This document shows, piece after piece, positions 7,898 through 16,781 of a stretch of DNA of 64,000 bases (position 1 is the stretch's first letter; each line of letters starts with the position of its first letter). The translations under genes were made by a program, and so were the position numbers. Origin of the DNA: Roseiarcus sp963730555 (GTDB lineage Bacteria; Pseudomonadota; Alphaproteobacteria; Rhizobiales; Beijerinckiaceae); contig CAVSSS010000013.1 of assembly GCA_963730555.1 (NCBI GenBank), positions 62,001 to 126,000 on the forward strand. The letters run 5' to 3'. The notes beneath the pieces are model-generated. The model ran no database searches and had not been told where the DNA came from. It was given only the letters and a program-made list of their open reading frames with translations.

Positions 7898-9739
7898 ATG
7901 CCTTCCTATCGCTCCCGCACTTCGACCCATGGTCGCAACATGGCCGGCGCCCGCGGCCTTTGGCGGGCAACCGGCATGAAGGACGGCGATTTCGGCAAGC
8001 CGATCATCGCGATCGCCAATTCCTTCACTCAGTTCGTGCCCGGTCACGTACATCTGAAGGATCTCGGCCAACTGGTGGCGCGCGAGGTCGAGGCTGCAGG
8101 CGGCGTCGCCAAGGAATTCAACACCATCGCGGTAGACGACGGCATCGCAATGGGCCACGACGGCATGCTCTATTCGCTGCCTTCGCGCGAGCTCATTGCC
8201 GACAGTGTCGAATATATGGCCAACGCCCATTGCGCCGACGCGCTGGTGTGCATCTCGAACTGCGACAAGATCACGCCAGGCATGCTGATGGCGGCGATGC
8301 GCCTCAACGTCCCGGCCGTCTTCGTCTCCGGCGGGCCGATGGAGGCAGGCAAGGTCAAGCTCTCCACGGGAGCGCGTAGCATCGACCTCATCGACGCGAT
8401 GGTGGCTGCAGCCGATTCCAAAGTGTCTGACGCTGACGTCGCGGTGATCGAGCGCTCCGCCTGCCCGACCTGCGGCTCCTGCTCGGGCATGTTCACCGCC
8501 AATTCGATGAACTGCCTGACCGAGGCGCTAGGCCTGTCGCTGCCAGGCAACGGCACGGTGGTCGCGACTCACGCCGACCGCAAGCGCCTGTTCGTCGAGG
8601 CCGGCCATCTCGTCGTGGACCTTGCGCGGCGTTGGTACGAAGAGGGCGACGAAGGCGCTCTGCCGCGCGGGATCGCAACGTTCCAGGCGTTCGAGAACGC
8701 GATGACGCTCGACATCGCCATGGGCGGCTCGACCAATACGGTCCTGCACCTGCTCGCTGCCGCGCATGAAGCGGGGATCGACTTCACCATGGCCGACATC
8801 GACCGCCTTTCGCGCCGCGTGCCGTGCCTGTGCAAGGTGGCCCCTTCCGTGGCGGATGTCCATGTCGAGGACGTCCATCGCGCCGGCGGAGTGATGGGAA
8901 TTCTGGGCGAGCTCGACCGCGCGGGCCTGCTCAATCGCGAAGTCAGGATGGTGCATGCCGAGTCGCTCGAGCACGCGCTGTCGCGCAACGACATCATGCG
9001 CGCGAAGAGCAAGGCGACGCGCGAATTCTTCCTTGCAGGCCCCGGCGGCATTCCGACCCAAGTCGCGTTCAGCCAGTCGGCGCGCTATCCTTCGCTCGAC
9101 GAGGATCGCGCCAAAGGCGTCATCCGCGACGTCGAGCACGCCTTCTCCAAGGACGGCGGCCTCGCGGTGCTCTACGGCAACATCGCGCTCGACGGCTCGA
9201 TCGTGAAGACGGCGGGGGTCGACCCCGGCAGTCTTAAATTCCAAGGCCCCGCGCGCATCTTCGAGAGCCAGGACGACGCGGTGCAGGGAATCCTCGGCGG
9301 CAAGATCGTGGCCGGCGACGTTGTCGTGATCCGCTACGAGGGGCCGCGCGGCGGCCCGGGCATGCAGGAGATGCTCTATCCGACAAGCTATTTGAAGTCG
9401 CGGGGGCTCGGCAAGGCCTGTGCACTCATCACCGATGGGCGCTTCTCCGGCGGCACCGCCGGCCTCTCGATCGGCCACGTCTCGCCGGAAGCAGCCGAGG
9501 GCGGCGCGATTGGCCTTGTTGAAGAAGGCGACATGATCGCGATCGACATTCCCGCCCGCTCGGTTAGCCTCCTTGTCGACGAGGCGGAGCTCGGCCGGCG
9601 CCGCGTTGCAATGGAGGCGAAGGGCGCGAGCGCCTGGAAGCCCTCGAAGCCACGCAAGCGTGCGGTGTCGACAGCTCTGCGCGCCTATGCCGCGTTCGCG
9701 ACCAGCGCGGCGCGTGGAGCGGTCCGGGAAGTGCCGTAA
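7898..9739 (+). CDS. ilvD: dihydroxy-acid dehydratase
   Basis: A 613-residue IlvD, the usual length. It dehydrates 2,3-dihydroxy-isovalerate and 2,3-dihydroxy-3-methylvalerate to the oxoacids that precede valine and isoleucine. The iron-sulfur ligands are visible in CISNCDKITPGML (about residue 120) and ACPTCGSCSGMFTANSMNCL (about residue 190). The C-terminal GPRGGPGMQEMLYPTSYL and ITDGRFSGGTAGLSIGHVSPEA blocks are the family's best-conserved features. The final 50 residues (after SLLVDEAEL) are basic and Ala-rich. The start MPSYRSRTSTHGRNMAGARGLW matches the normal IlvD N-terminus. A second IlvD/Edd-family enzyme at 45936-47756 is of the sugar-acid type, so this copy is the amino-acid biosynthetic one. 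The broken sensor kinase begins 8 bp after its stop. Confidence 0.95.
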   Translation: MPSYRSRTSTHGRNMAGARGLWRATGMKDGDFGKPIIAIANSFTQFVPGHVHLKDLGQLVAREVEAAGGVAKEFNTIAVDDGIAMGHDGMLYSLPSRELIADSVEYMANAHCADALVCISNCDKITPGMLMAAMRLNVPAVFVSGGPMEAGKVKLSTGARSIDLIDAMVAAADSKVSDADVAVIERSACPTCGSCSGMFTANSMNCLTEALGLSLPGNGTVVATHADRKRLFVEAGHLVVDLARRWYEEGDEGALPRGIATFQAFENAMTLDIAMGGSTNTVLHLLAAAHEAGIDFTMADIDRLSRRVPCLCKVAPSVADVHVEDVHRAGGVMGILGELDRAGLLNREVRMVHAESLEHALSRNDIMRAKSKATREFFLAGPGGIPTQVAFSQSARYPSLDEDRAKGVIRDVEHAFSKDGGLAVLYGNIALDGSIVKTAGVDPGSLKFQGPARIFESQDDAVQGILGGKIVAGDVVVIRYEGPRGGPGMQEMLYPTSYLKSRGLGKACALITDGRFSGGTAGLSIGHVSPEAAEGGAIGLVEEGDMIAIDIPARSVSLLVDEAELGRRRVAMEAKGASAWKPSKPRKRAVSTALRAYAAFATSAARGAVREVP

Positions 9740-9746
9740 GCTTTTT

Positions 9747-11131
9747 ATGTTCAATGCGCTCAGCGCGCGCTCGATCGCTTCGCGCCTTTTCCTCTCCGCG
9801 GCGTTCTGGAGCATCCTCATCCTTGCGCTCGCGGGGTTGGGCCTAAGCGCGCTCAACAAGCAATGGAGCGAGGCCAACTTCGACGATCAGCTCGGCGTCT
9901 ATCTCAAAGCGCTGGTCGCCAATGTGGCGGTCCCTAGTGAAGGAGAAGGCGGGCGCCCAGCAGGCGGCGATCGCGCCGCAATTCGAGCTCGCGTTCTCGG
10001 GCTGGTACTGGCAGATCACCCGCACCGATGTGAACCCGCCGGAAATCCGCGCCTCGAAGTCGCTGTTCGCGATACAATTGCCGCAGCTGGTCGCCGTTGG
10101 GAACGATCACGGCGACATTCTGAGTGGCTACGCGGTCGGTCCGGGCGGGCATCAACTGAGGATGATCGAGCGCCACATCGACGCCGGCGACGATGGGCGC
10201 TTTCTGGTGCAGGTCGCAGCCAACGCCGACGTGATTCAGGCCCAGGAGCGCAGCTTCGAATTGGGGCTCGCGGCGACGTTCTCGACGCTCGCGCTGGCGC
10301 TGATCGGCTCAACCGCGCTTGCGGTTCGATTCGGCCTGCGCCCGCTAAGGGTCCTCCGTGAAGGGGTGGCCGCGATCCGCCGGGGCGAGGCCGAACATAT
10401 CGCAGGCGAATTTCCGCAGGACGTCGCTCCGCTGGCGGCCGAGGTCAATCAGCTGATTGACGCCAACCGCGAGATCGTCGAGCGCGCGCGCACCCAGGTT
10501 GGCAATCTCGCCCATGCGCTCAAGACGCCGCTCAGCGTTTTGATGAACGAGGCAGATTCAGAGAGCTCGAAGTTTGCCCGAAAAGGTGCGCGAACAGACC
10601 GACGTCATGCGCCGGCAGGTGACCTTCTATCTCGACCGGGCCCGGGCCGCCGCCCGCGCCCGAACCTTCGGCGCGGCGACGGAGGTAAAGCCGGTTGTCG
10701 AGGGGCTCGTCCGGACTTACGAAAAACTGCATGGCGACCGGGCCTTGACCTTCGACGTCGAGATGCAGCCGGGCCTTAAGTTCCGCGGCGAGGCCCAGGA
10801 TCTCACAGACCTTATTGGCAACCTGCTCGACAACGCGGGGAAATGGGCGCGCGAGAAAGTGTCGATCCACGCTGCGCGCGCCGCCATGGCGGAGGACAAG
10901 GACGTCGGGCGTTTTCTGGTGGCCGAGATCGACGACGACGGTCCTGGCCTCGACAGGAGCGCGCGCGCTGCTGCAATAGAGCGGGGCAAAAGGCTCGACG
11001 AGTTGAGACCCGGCTCCGGGCTTGGCCTGTCGATCGTCGTCGAACTCGCCTCGATCTACGGCGGCTCGCTTGAGCTCGACGAAAGCCCGCTGGGGGGCCT
11101 GCGCGCGAGCTTGAGGCTGCCTTGCTTGTGA
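9747..11131 (+). pseudogene. membrane sensor histidine kinase (PhoQ/FeuQ-like), interrupted by two +1 frameshifts
   Basis: Three consecutive frames together encode one kinase of about 460 residues. Frame A starts at ATG 9747 (first TM: SRLFLSAAFWSILILALAGLGL). Frame B, from about 9940-9990, gives the periplasmic domain (APQFELAFSGWYWQI), the second TM (LGLAATFSTLALALIGSTAL), HAMP and the H-box AHALKTPLSVL with the phospho-accepting His. Frame C, from about 10560, gives EKVREQTDVMRRQV, the N-box NLLDNAGKWA, the G1 box DDDGPGL and the G2 box GSGLGLSIV. Each junction equals one extra base, and removing both gives exactly 461 codons. All catalytic boxes are intact, so recent damage or sequencing error is likely. 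No response regulator is adjacent. In related genomes such kinases often lie just upstream of ccmI, which here is 14.7 kb away. Confidence 0.8.
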
Positions 11132-11158
11132 ATATCGAGCCCTGCTGGCCCTAAAGCG

Positions 11159-11650
11159 TCAGCCCGGGAGACGGACCAGCACGCTCGCCGGAAGCGCAGT
11201 TTTGTATTTGACCTGCTTGAGGGCGAAGCTCGATCGGATGTTGGCAACGCCGCGCGCTTTCGTCAGCCGTTCGATGATGAAATGTTGAAGTTCGATGGTG
11301 TCGCGAACAACCACGCGCAGAAGATAATCCGAATCCCCTGTCATCAGGTAGCATTCCATCACTTCGGGGAAGCGCTTGATGGACTGTTCGAAGCTCTCCA
11401 GCATCTCCTCGATCTGCTTTTCCAGCGTGACCTGGATGAAGACGCTGAGGCTTGGACCGAGCTTGGCGGCGTCAAGAAGGGTTACTCGGCGGGCTATGAC
11501 GCCAGCCTCCTCAAGCGCTCTGACGCGAGCAAGACAAGGCGAGGGCGACAGGCCGACTCGTTCGGCGAGCGCCACATTGGTGAGGCTGGCGTCCTCCTGG
11601 ATTTCGGAGAGGATGCGAATGTCTGTTGGATCGAGAGACTTTTTCAGCAG
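11159..11650 (-). CDS. Lrp/AsnC family transcriptional regulator (probable CTG start)
   Basis: A regulator of 162-163 residues. The N-terminal winged helix reads LDPTDIRILSEIQEDASLTN, then VALAERVGLSPSPCLARVRALEEAGVI, which is the Lrp helix-turn-helix. The C-terminal RAM ligand/oligomer domain includes FPEVMECYLMTGDSDYLLRVVVRD. A GTG at 11575 would delete half of the DNA-binding domain. The in-frame sequence extends upstream to a TAG at about 11663, and the only plausible start is CTG at 11650 or 11647, preceded by AGAGG at the right distance. It is divergent from the E1 gene at 11784, the arrangement expected for a local substrate-sensing regulator, as in the mdeR-mdeB pair of Pseudomonas. 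Confidence 0.85.
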   Translation of the reverse strand: MLKKSLDPTDIRILSEIQEDASLTNVALAERVGLSPSPCLARVRALEEAGVIARRVTLLDAAKLGPSLSVFIQVTLEKQIEEMLESFEQSIKRFPEVMECYLMTGDSDYLLRVVVRDTIELQHFIIERLTKARGVANIRSSFALKQVKYKTALPASVLVRLPG

Positions 11651-11783
11651 ATTATGCCTCTAAAATTGCGTCTGGCAGCATTTTGATCCAATTTTTCTGG
11701 AGATCAACCCATCTTTGGCGCCGCCTGCGGCGCGCCAAGGCCTAAGCTCAAGGGAGCGTCACGAGATAGATTTGGTTCCGCTA

Positions 11784-14465
11784 ATGAACTTCGTAAAAGT
11801 CGGACAAGCCAACCGCCCTGGAGACACCGATCCGGAGGAGACGGCCGAATGGCTGGCTGCCCTTGAGTTGGTTGTCCAAGCTGTGGGAGAGGACCGAGCC
11901 GAGTTCCTTCTTTCGGCCCTCGACCGCAAAGCCAAAGAGCTTGGCGTCGGAACGGACGTCGCTCCGTACTCGCCCTATCGCAATTCAATCCCGCTCGAAC
12001 GCCAACCTCCATTTCCGGGCGATATCGCCATGGAGGAGCGGATTACGGCGATCATCCGGTGGAACGCGCTCGCGATGGTCGTTCGCGCGAACAAGGCCTA
12101 TGGCGAACTCGGCGGCCATATCGCGAGCTACGCCTCCGCCGCCGAGATCTTTGAAACTGGATTCAATCATTTCTTCCACGCCGATACTGGCGCCAACGAC
12201 GGCGACCTTGTCTTCTTGCAACCGCATTCGGCGCCAGGCGTCTACGCGCGCGCTTTTCTCGAGGGGAGGTTGTCGGAAGAGCAACTGAAGCGATACCGAC
12301 AGGAGGTCGGCGGCGGGGGCCTGAGCTCCTATCCCCATCCCTGGCTCATGCCTGATTTCTGGCAGACGCCGACGGGCTCGATGGGCATCGGGCCAATCAC
12401 GGCGATATATCAGGCTCGTTTTCTCCGCTATTTGCACCATCGTGGACTCGCGAACACCGAGGCGCGACATGTTTGGGGCGTCTTCGGGGATGGCGAGATG
12501 GACGAACCGGAATTGATTGCGGGCCTTTCGCTCGCGGCGCGCGAAGGGCTCGACAATGTCACCTTCGTCATCAACTGCAATCTGCAGCGCCTAGATGGGC
12601 CAGTGCGTGGGAACGGGCAGATTATTCTGGAACTCGAGAGCCTCTTCCGTGGCGCCGGTTGGAACGTCATCAAGGTCCTGTGGGGCTCGGAATGGGACGC
12701 CCTCTTCGCCCGCGACAAGAAGCATGCGCTGCTTCGCCGTTTCGCCGCGACGGTTGACGGCAAGTATCAAACACTCGGAGCGAGAGACGGCGGCTACAAT
12801 CTCGTTCACTTCTTTGACGAAGACCCCGAAGTGCATGCGCTCGTCGCGCATATGTCGGACGGAGACATCGACGGTCTGAAACGGGGCGGCCACGACTTCC
12901 GCAAGCTCTTCGCCGCCTTCGAAACGGCGCGAGCGACCAAAGACCGACCGACCGTTATCCTAGCTAAGACGAAGAAGGGCTACGGAATGGGTGGGGCCGG
13001 CGAATCCCGCATGACTTCGCACCAGGCCAAGAAGCTCGATATCGACGCGCTCATCGCCTTCCGCGACCGCTTCGCTCTGCCTCTCACCAACGAGCAGGCG
13101 GCGGCGCTCGAATTTTACAAGCCCGCCGAGAACAGCGCGGAGCTTCGCTATCTTCGCGCGCGCCGCGTTGCTCTCGGCGGTTATCTGCCGGCGCGGCGTA
13201 GGAGCGCGGAAAGTGTGGCCGTGCCTCCGCTGAAGGCTTACGCGGAATTCGCGATTAAGGCCGAGGGTAAGGAGATGTCCACGACCATGGCCGCCGTCCG
13301 GCTGTTCAGCAACCTCCTGAAGGACAAGGCGCTCGGCCCGCGAATCGTGCCCATCGTCGCGGACGAAGCGCGCACGTTCGGCATGGCGAATTTATTTCGG
13401 CAGGTCGGCATCTATTCGCCGCATGGTCAGCTCTATGAGCCCGAAGACGCGGGCTCCATGCTCTACTATCGCGAAGCGCGCGAAGGACAATTGCTCGAAG
13501 AAGGCATCACCGAGGCTGGCGCGATCTCGTCCTGGGTTTCCGCCGCCACGTCCTACAGCGTCCATAACGTCGCGATGCTGCCCTTTTATATTTTCTATTC
13601 GATGTTCGGGTTCCAGCGGGTGGGCGACCTGATCTGGGCCGCCGCCGACCAGCGGTCGCGCGGCTTCCTCATCGGCGCAACCGCCGGACGAACGACGCTC
13701 GGCGGCGAAGGGCTTCAGCACCAGGATGGGTCGAGCCACGTGATCGCGGCGACCATTCCCAACTGCCGCGCCTATGACCCCGCCTTCGCGTATGAAATGG
13801 CCGTCATATTCGACCATGGCGCGCGCGCGATGATGGAGGAAGGAAAGGACGAGTTTTATTACGTCACCGCGATGAATGAGAATTACGCGCAACCCTCGAT
13901 GCCGGAGGGAGTTGAAGACGATATCATCAAAGGGTTGTACCGCGTCGAGGCGCAAGCTCCCCAGGAGTTGTCTCCTCGCGTCCGGCTCCTGGGCTCGGGC
14001 GCAATATTGCCGCAAGTGCTGGAGGCCGCTCGCCGGCTCGAGGCAGACTGGGGCGTCGCTTCCGAGGTGTGGAGCGCGACCAGCTTTTCCGAACTTGCGC
14101 GCAACGCGCGCGCGGTCGAGCGGCGAAACCGGCTAAGCCCGGTCTCACCACAAGAGACGAGCCACCTCGGCCGCTGTCTTCCCGGGTCACGTCCGATCAT
14201 TGCCGCAACGGACTATGTGCGCGCCTATCCGCAATTGATCGCGGCCTATGTCGAGGCCCCGTTCACCGCGCTCGGCACGGATGGGTTTGGGCGGAGCGAC
14301 ACGCGCGCGGCGCTTCGGAAGTTTTTTGAGGTCGATGCAGGCCATATCGCGGTCGCGGCGCTTGCCGCGCTCGCAACTCAGGGAAGCGTGAGCAAAGAGA
14401 CCGTCGCAGAGGCCATCGCGCGGTACGGCGTTGAAGGGCATAACGAAGCGCCCTGGTTGCGGTAA
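11784..14465 (+). CDS. homodimeric 2-oxoacid (pyruvate-type) dehydrogenase E1 component
   Basis: An 893-residue protein with the full length and layout of the AceE-type homodimeric E1. It opens DTDPEETAEWLAALE; the thiamine-diphosphate motif is GDGEMDEPE (about residue 235) closing with NLQRLDGPVRGN, and the C-terminal transketolase-like domains include GITEAGAISSW and TTLGGEGLQHQDGSSHV. It decarboxylates pyruvate or a close analogue. No E2 or E3 gene is nearby. Alphaproteobacteria normally use heterodimeric PdhAB, and the divergent Lrp regulator resembles the MdeR-MdeB arrangement, so 2-oxobutyrate from methionine or threonine is a possible substrate (inference). I chose ATG 11784 because family N-termini begin close to the DTDPEET segment; an alternative frame extension to 11715 is less natural. 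Confidence 0.88.
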   Translation: MNFVKVGQANRPGDTDPEETAEWLAALELVVQAVGEDRAEFLLSALDRKAKELGVGTDVAPYSPYRNSIPLERQPPFPGDIAMEERITAIIRWNALAMVVRANKAYGELGGHIASYASAAEIFETGFNHFFHADTGANDGDLVFLQPHSAPGVYARAFLEGRLSEEQLKRYRQEVGGGGLSSYPHPWLMPDFWQTPTGSMGIGPITAIYQARFLRYLHHRGLANTEARHVWGVFGDGEMDEPELIAGLSLAAREGLDNVTFVINCNLQRLDGPVRGNGQIILELESLFRGAGWNVIKVLWGSEWDALFARDKKHALLRRFAATVDGKYQTLGARDGGYNLVHFFDEDPEVHALVAHMSDGDIDGLKRGGHDFRKLFAAFETARATKDRPTVILAKTKKGYGMGGAGESRMTSHQAKKLDIDALIAFRDRFALPLTNEQAAALEFYKPAENSAELRYLRARRVALGGYLPARRRSAESVAVPPLKAYAEFAIKAEGKEMSTTMAAVRLFSNLLKDKALGPRIVPIVADEARTFGMANLFRQVGIYSPHGQLYEPEDAGSMLYYREAREGQLLEEGITEAGAISSWVSAATSYSVHNVAMLPFYIFYSMFGFQRVGDLIWAAADQRSRGFLIGATAGRTTLGGEGLQHQDGSSHVIAATIPNCRAYDPAFAYEMAVIFDHGARAMMEEGKDEFYYVTAMNENYAQPSMPEGVEDDIIKGLYRVEAQAPQELSPRVRLLGSGAILPQVLEAARRLEADWGVASEVWSATSFSELARNARAVERRNRLSPVSPQETSHLGRCLPGSRPIIAATDYVRAYPQLIAAYVEAPFTALGTDGFGRSDTRAALRKFFEVDAGHIAVAALAALATQGSVSKETVAEAIARYGVEGHNEAPWLR

Positions 14466-14665
14466 TCTGGTGGCCGAGCGGCGAGTTCGCTCGAGGGTTC
14501 AGAGGAAAGCACCGGCCCTCTTCAGGCCGTGGCTCGCGCATGGTGGGCGATTGCCCTATCGAAGGCTCGTGGCAAATTCTTAAGGCCCTTTGTGCGCCAT
14601 AAGCCGGCGACTTGAATTGCGCCAATGGCGAACCTCGAGAATTTGGCCAGGGAGATTTGGATTTC

Positions 14666-15115
14666 ATGCGGTTGACTGCTCTCGTTATCGCGCTTGCGTC
14701 GATTGACCTCGCTGGCTGTCAAAGCGTCGGCTCGAACGGCGCGCCGCCGGTCACCGGCTCCACGACGCTAGCCGGCGCGGCGACATCGACGATCGCGCCT
14801 GCCCCAGGCGGGATACCCGCGCCCGCGATTCCGACCGGCGCCGCTCTCGGCGGTGTCCTTGGCGGGCCGATCGGCGCGTCGCTGACGGACGACGACCGAC
14901 AAGCCGCGTGGCAGGCGCAGGTCGGCGCGCTCGATTCTGGTCAGAAGCGCTCGTGGCGCGGGGCTAAAGGCATATTCGGCTTTGTCGAGCCAGGGGCGGC
15001 GTCGGGCGACGGGTGCCGCGCCTATTCCCAGACCATCTATGTCGCCGGCCGGCCGAACCGCGGCAAGGGCGTCGGCTGCCGGCAGCCGGACGGAAGCTGG
15101 AAAATGACGAGCTGA
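14666..15115 (+). CDS. small outer-membrane-type lipoprotein (17-kDa antigen-like)
   Basis: A 149-residue protein starting at ATG 14666 behind CAGGGAGA. The signal peptide ends in a lipobox-like DLAGC, with Cys about residue 18 as the lipidation site. Next comes a Thr/Ala/Pro-rich linker, then a glycine-rich stretch (GAALGGVLGGPIGASLTDDD) typical of surface antigen/17-kDa lipoproteins. A C-terminal domain follows with two cysteines (GDGCRAYSQTIYV and GVGCRQPDGSWKM); RAYxxTIxVxGxxxxxxGxxCRQPDGSW is the recurring ending of RICKA-type proteins. Its function is unknown; such proteins are usually envelope structural or adhesin-like components. It is separated by about 200 bp from the E1 gene and by 145 bp from the transporter operon, so is probably monocistronic. 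Confidence 0.75.
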   Translation: MRLTALVIALASIDLAGCQSVGSNGAPPVTGSTTLAGAATSTIAPAPGGIPAPAIPTGAALGGVLGGPIGASLTDDDRQAAWQAQVGALDSGQKRSWRGAKGIFGFVEPGAASGDGCRAYSQTIYVAGRPNRGKGVGCRQPDGSWKMTS

Positions 15116-15213
15116 GCTTCGACGGATCGGGTCTCCGAGCGCGTCTCTGTCGGCCATTCCAGCCTCTGGAAAATTGGTAGTTGACTGAATTGGGAGGCGA
15201 TGCAATCGTTCTC

Positions 15214-15227
15214 TGCAAACGTTCCCA
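15214..15227. promoter_or_regulatory. candidate LacI-family operator upstream of sugar ABC transporter
   Basis: TGCAAACGTTCCCA lies 34 bp before the GTG start of the ATP-binding protein. It fits the imperfect palindrome TGnnAACGTTnnCA that LacI/GalR-type regulators commonly bind. A second copy (18840-18853) lies before the substrate-binding protein gene of the same locus, and a LacI regulator is encoded at 21509. The pairing of regulator and sites is inferred. Confidence 0.55.
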
Positions 15228-15260
15228 TCCGTCGAAGGACGGCCGGATTTGGAGTGAGAC

Positions 15261-16781
15261 GTGTCAGGAGCGGTCTGCGCACTCGATGTGCGTTCCGTAT
15301 CGAAATCCTATGGCGCGACCGTCGCGCTTCAGGATGTTTCGATCGAGCTTCAGGCCGGCGAGGTGCACGCCCTCTTAGGTGAGAACGGGGCCGGCAAGTC
15401 GACGCTCGTCAAGATCTTAAGCGGTGTCGTCAAGCCGGACGTCGGGACCATGCGGATGGGCGGAGAGCCCTACGGACCGCATTCGATCGTCGACGCGCGG
15501 CGGCGCGGCGTGGCGACAGCCTTTCAGGAACTCAGCCTCGTCCCCAACCTCACGGTGGCGCAGAACCTATCCTTGCCGCGACAGCCGAAGGGAGGGCTGG
15601 GGCTCGTGTCAGGCGCGGCCACCCAGAAGCGCGGCGCGGCGATCCTTGAGCGCTTCGGCTTGGGTCTTTCGCCGAGCGCCATTGTCGCGAGCCTGACGCT
15701 CGCCGAGCGCCAGCGGCTCGAGATTACGCGAGCCTTCGCCTGCGACCCAAAGGTGCTCATCCTAGATGAGCCGACCGCGGCCTTGGCCGAGACCGACTGG
15801 CTTTTCGGTCTCGTTCGTCAAGCGACCGCCGCGGGCGCGGCTGTCCTTTATATCTCTCATCGGCTGGCTGAGGTCCGCGAACTCTGTCAGCGCGCGACGG
15901 TGCTTCGCAATGGCCGCAGCATCGGGACGGTCGGACTTGAGGACGCCACCGACCACGCCATTTTCGAGATGATGGTCGGCCGTAGCCAGGCGGAGGAAAT
16001 GCAGCGCCGCGCCGTCTCTGCTCAATCGACCCGTCCCGCTGTCCTCGAAGCCGAGGGATTGGCGGGAGGGAGCCTCAAGGACATTTCGCTCACGCTGCGC
16101 GAAGGCGAGATTCTTGGGGTCGCGGGGCTTGAGGGACAGGGACAGCGCGCGCTCTTCCGCGCCCTCGTCGGGCTTGCCCCGCTCAGCTCCGGTTCGGTCA
16201 AGGTGGACGGCGCATCGGTTCGGCTCTCGGGTCCCGATGTCGCGCTCAAGACGGGCCGGGGAATTGCTTTTCTGCCTGAAGAGCGCAAGACCGAGGGGAT
16301 CTTTCCCGCTCTCGCGACGGCGTCCAACATCGTTCTGCCCATGATTGGGCGGATTGGGCGAGCAGGTCTCGTCTCGGAGCGTCTGGAGCGCGAGGCGGCG
16401 GCCGGGTCCTCCTCCCAGGTCGACCTCAGTCCGCGCTATCTCGATTTCCGCATCGGCGACCTTTCCGGCGGCAACCAGCAGAAGGCCCTGCTCGCTCGCG
16501 CGATGCAGACCGGGGCAAAGATCCTTTTGCTTTATGATCCGACCCGTGGCGTCGACGTCGGAACGAAGCAGTCGATCTATGCGGCCATCCGAAGTTTCGC
16601 GGAAGCCGGCGGCGCGGTCCTGCTCTATTCCTCGGAGCTGCCGGAACTGGTTCACCTCGCCGACCGCTGCCTCGTCGTCTATGGCGGACGGATCTTCGCC
16701 GAACTCACCGGCGCCGACATCAACGAGCGCATTCTTGTCGCCGCGCTGACCGGCCATTCCATCAAAGAAGCCGCCGCATGA
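15261..16781 (+). CDS. sugar ABC transporter ATP-binding protein (CUT2, double-domain)
   Basis: A 506-residue RbsA/MglA-type protein with two fused ABC domains. Domain 1 has Walker A GENGAGKST (about residue 40), a degenerate signature (LTLAERQRLE) and Walker B VLILDEPTAAL. Domain 2 starts about residue 260; it lacks a canonical Walker A, as is usual in this family, and carries LSGGNQQKALLARAM with Walker B written LLLYDPTRGVDVGTK, where Tyr-Asp replaces the usual Asp-Glu. It energises uptake of a sugar, polyol or related compound through the two permeases that follow. The start is GTG 15261 after GGAGTGAGAC. Its stop overlaps the next start by 4 bp (ATGA). Confidence 0.92.
   Translation: MSGAVCALDVRSVSKSYGATVALQDVSIELQAGEVHALLGENGAGKSTLVKILSGVVKPDVGTMRMGGEPYGPHSIVDARRRGVATAFQELSLVPNLTVAQNLSLPRQPKGGLGLVSGAATQKRGAAILERFGLGLSPSAIVASLTLAERQRLEITRAFACDPKVLILDEPTAALAETDWLFGLVRQATAAGAAVLYISHRLAEVRELCQRATVLRNGRSIGTVGLEDATDHAIFEMMVGRSQAEEMQRRAVSAQSTRPAVLEAEGLAGGSLKDISLTLREGEILGVAGLEGQGQRALFRALVGLAPLSSGSVKVDGASVRLSGPDVALKTGRGIAFLPEERKTEGIFPALATASNIVLPMIGRIGRAGLVSERLEREAAAGSSSQVDLSPRYLDFRIGDLSGGNQQKALLARAMQTGAKILLLYDPTRGVDVGTKQSIYAAIRSFAEAGGAVLLYSSELPELVHLADRCLVVYGGRIFAELTGADINERILVAALTGHSIKEAAA

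Noticed and set aside
8528..9877. 449-codon open frame on the minus strand
   Set aside because: Antisense to ilvD and the kinase start, with shadow-like composition.
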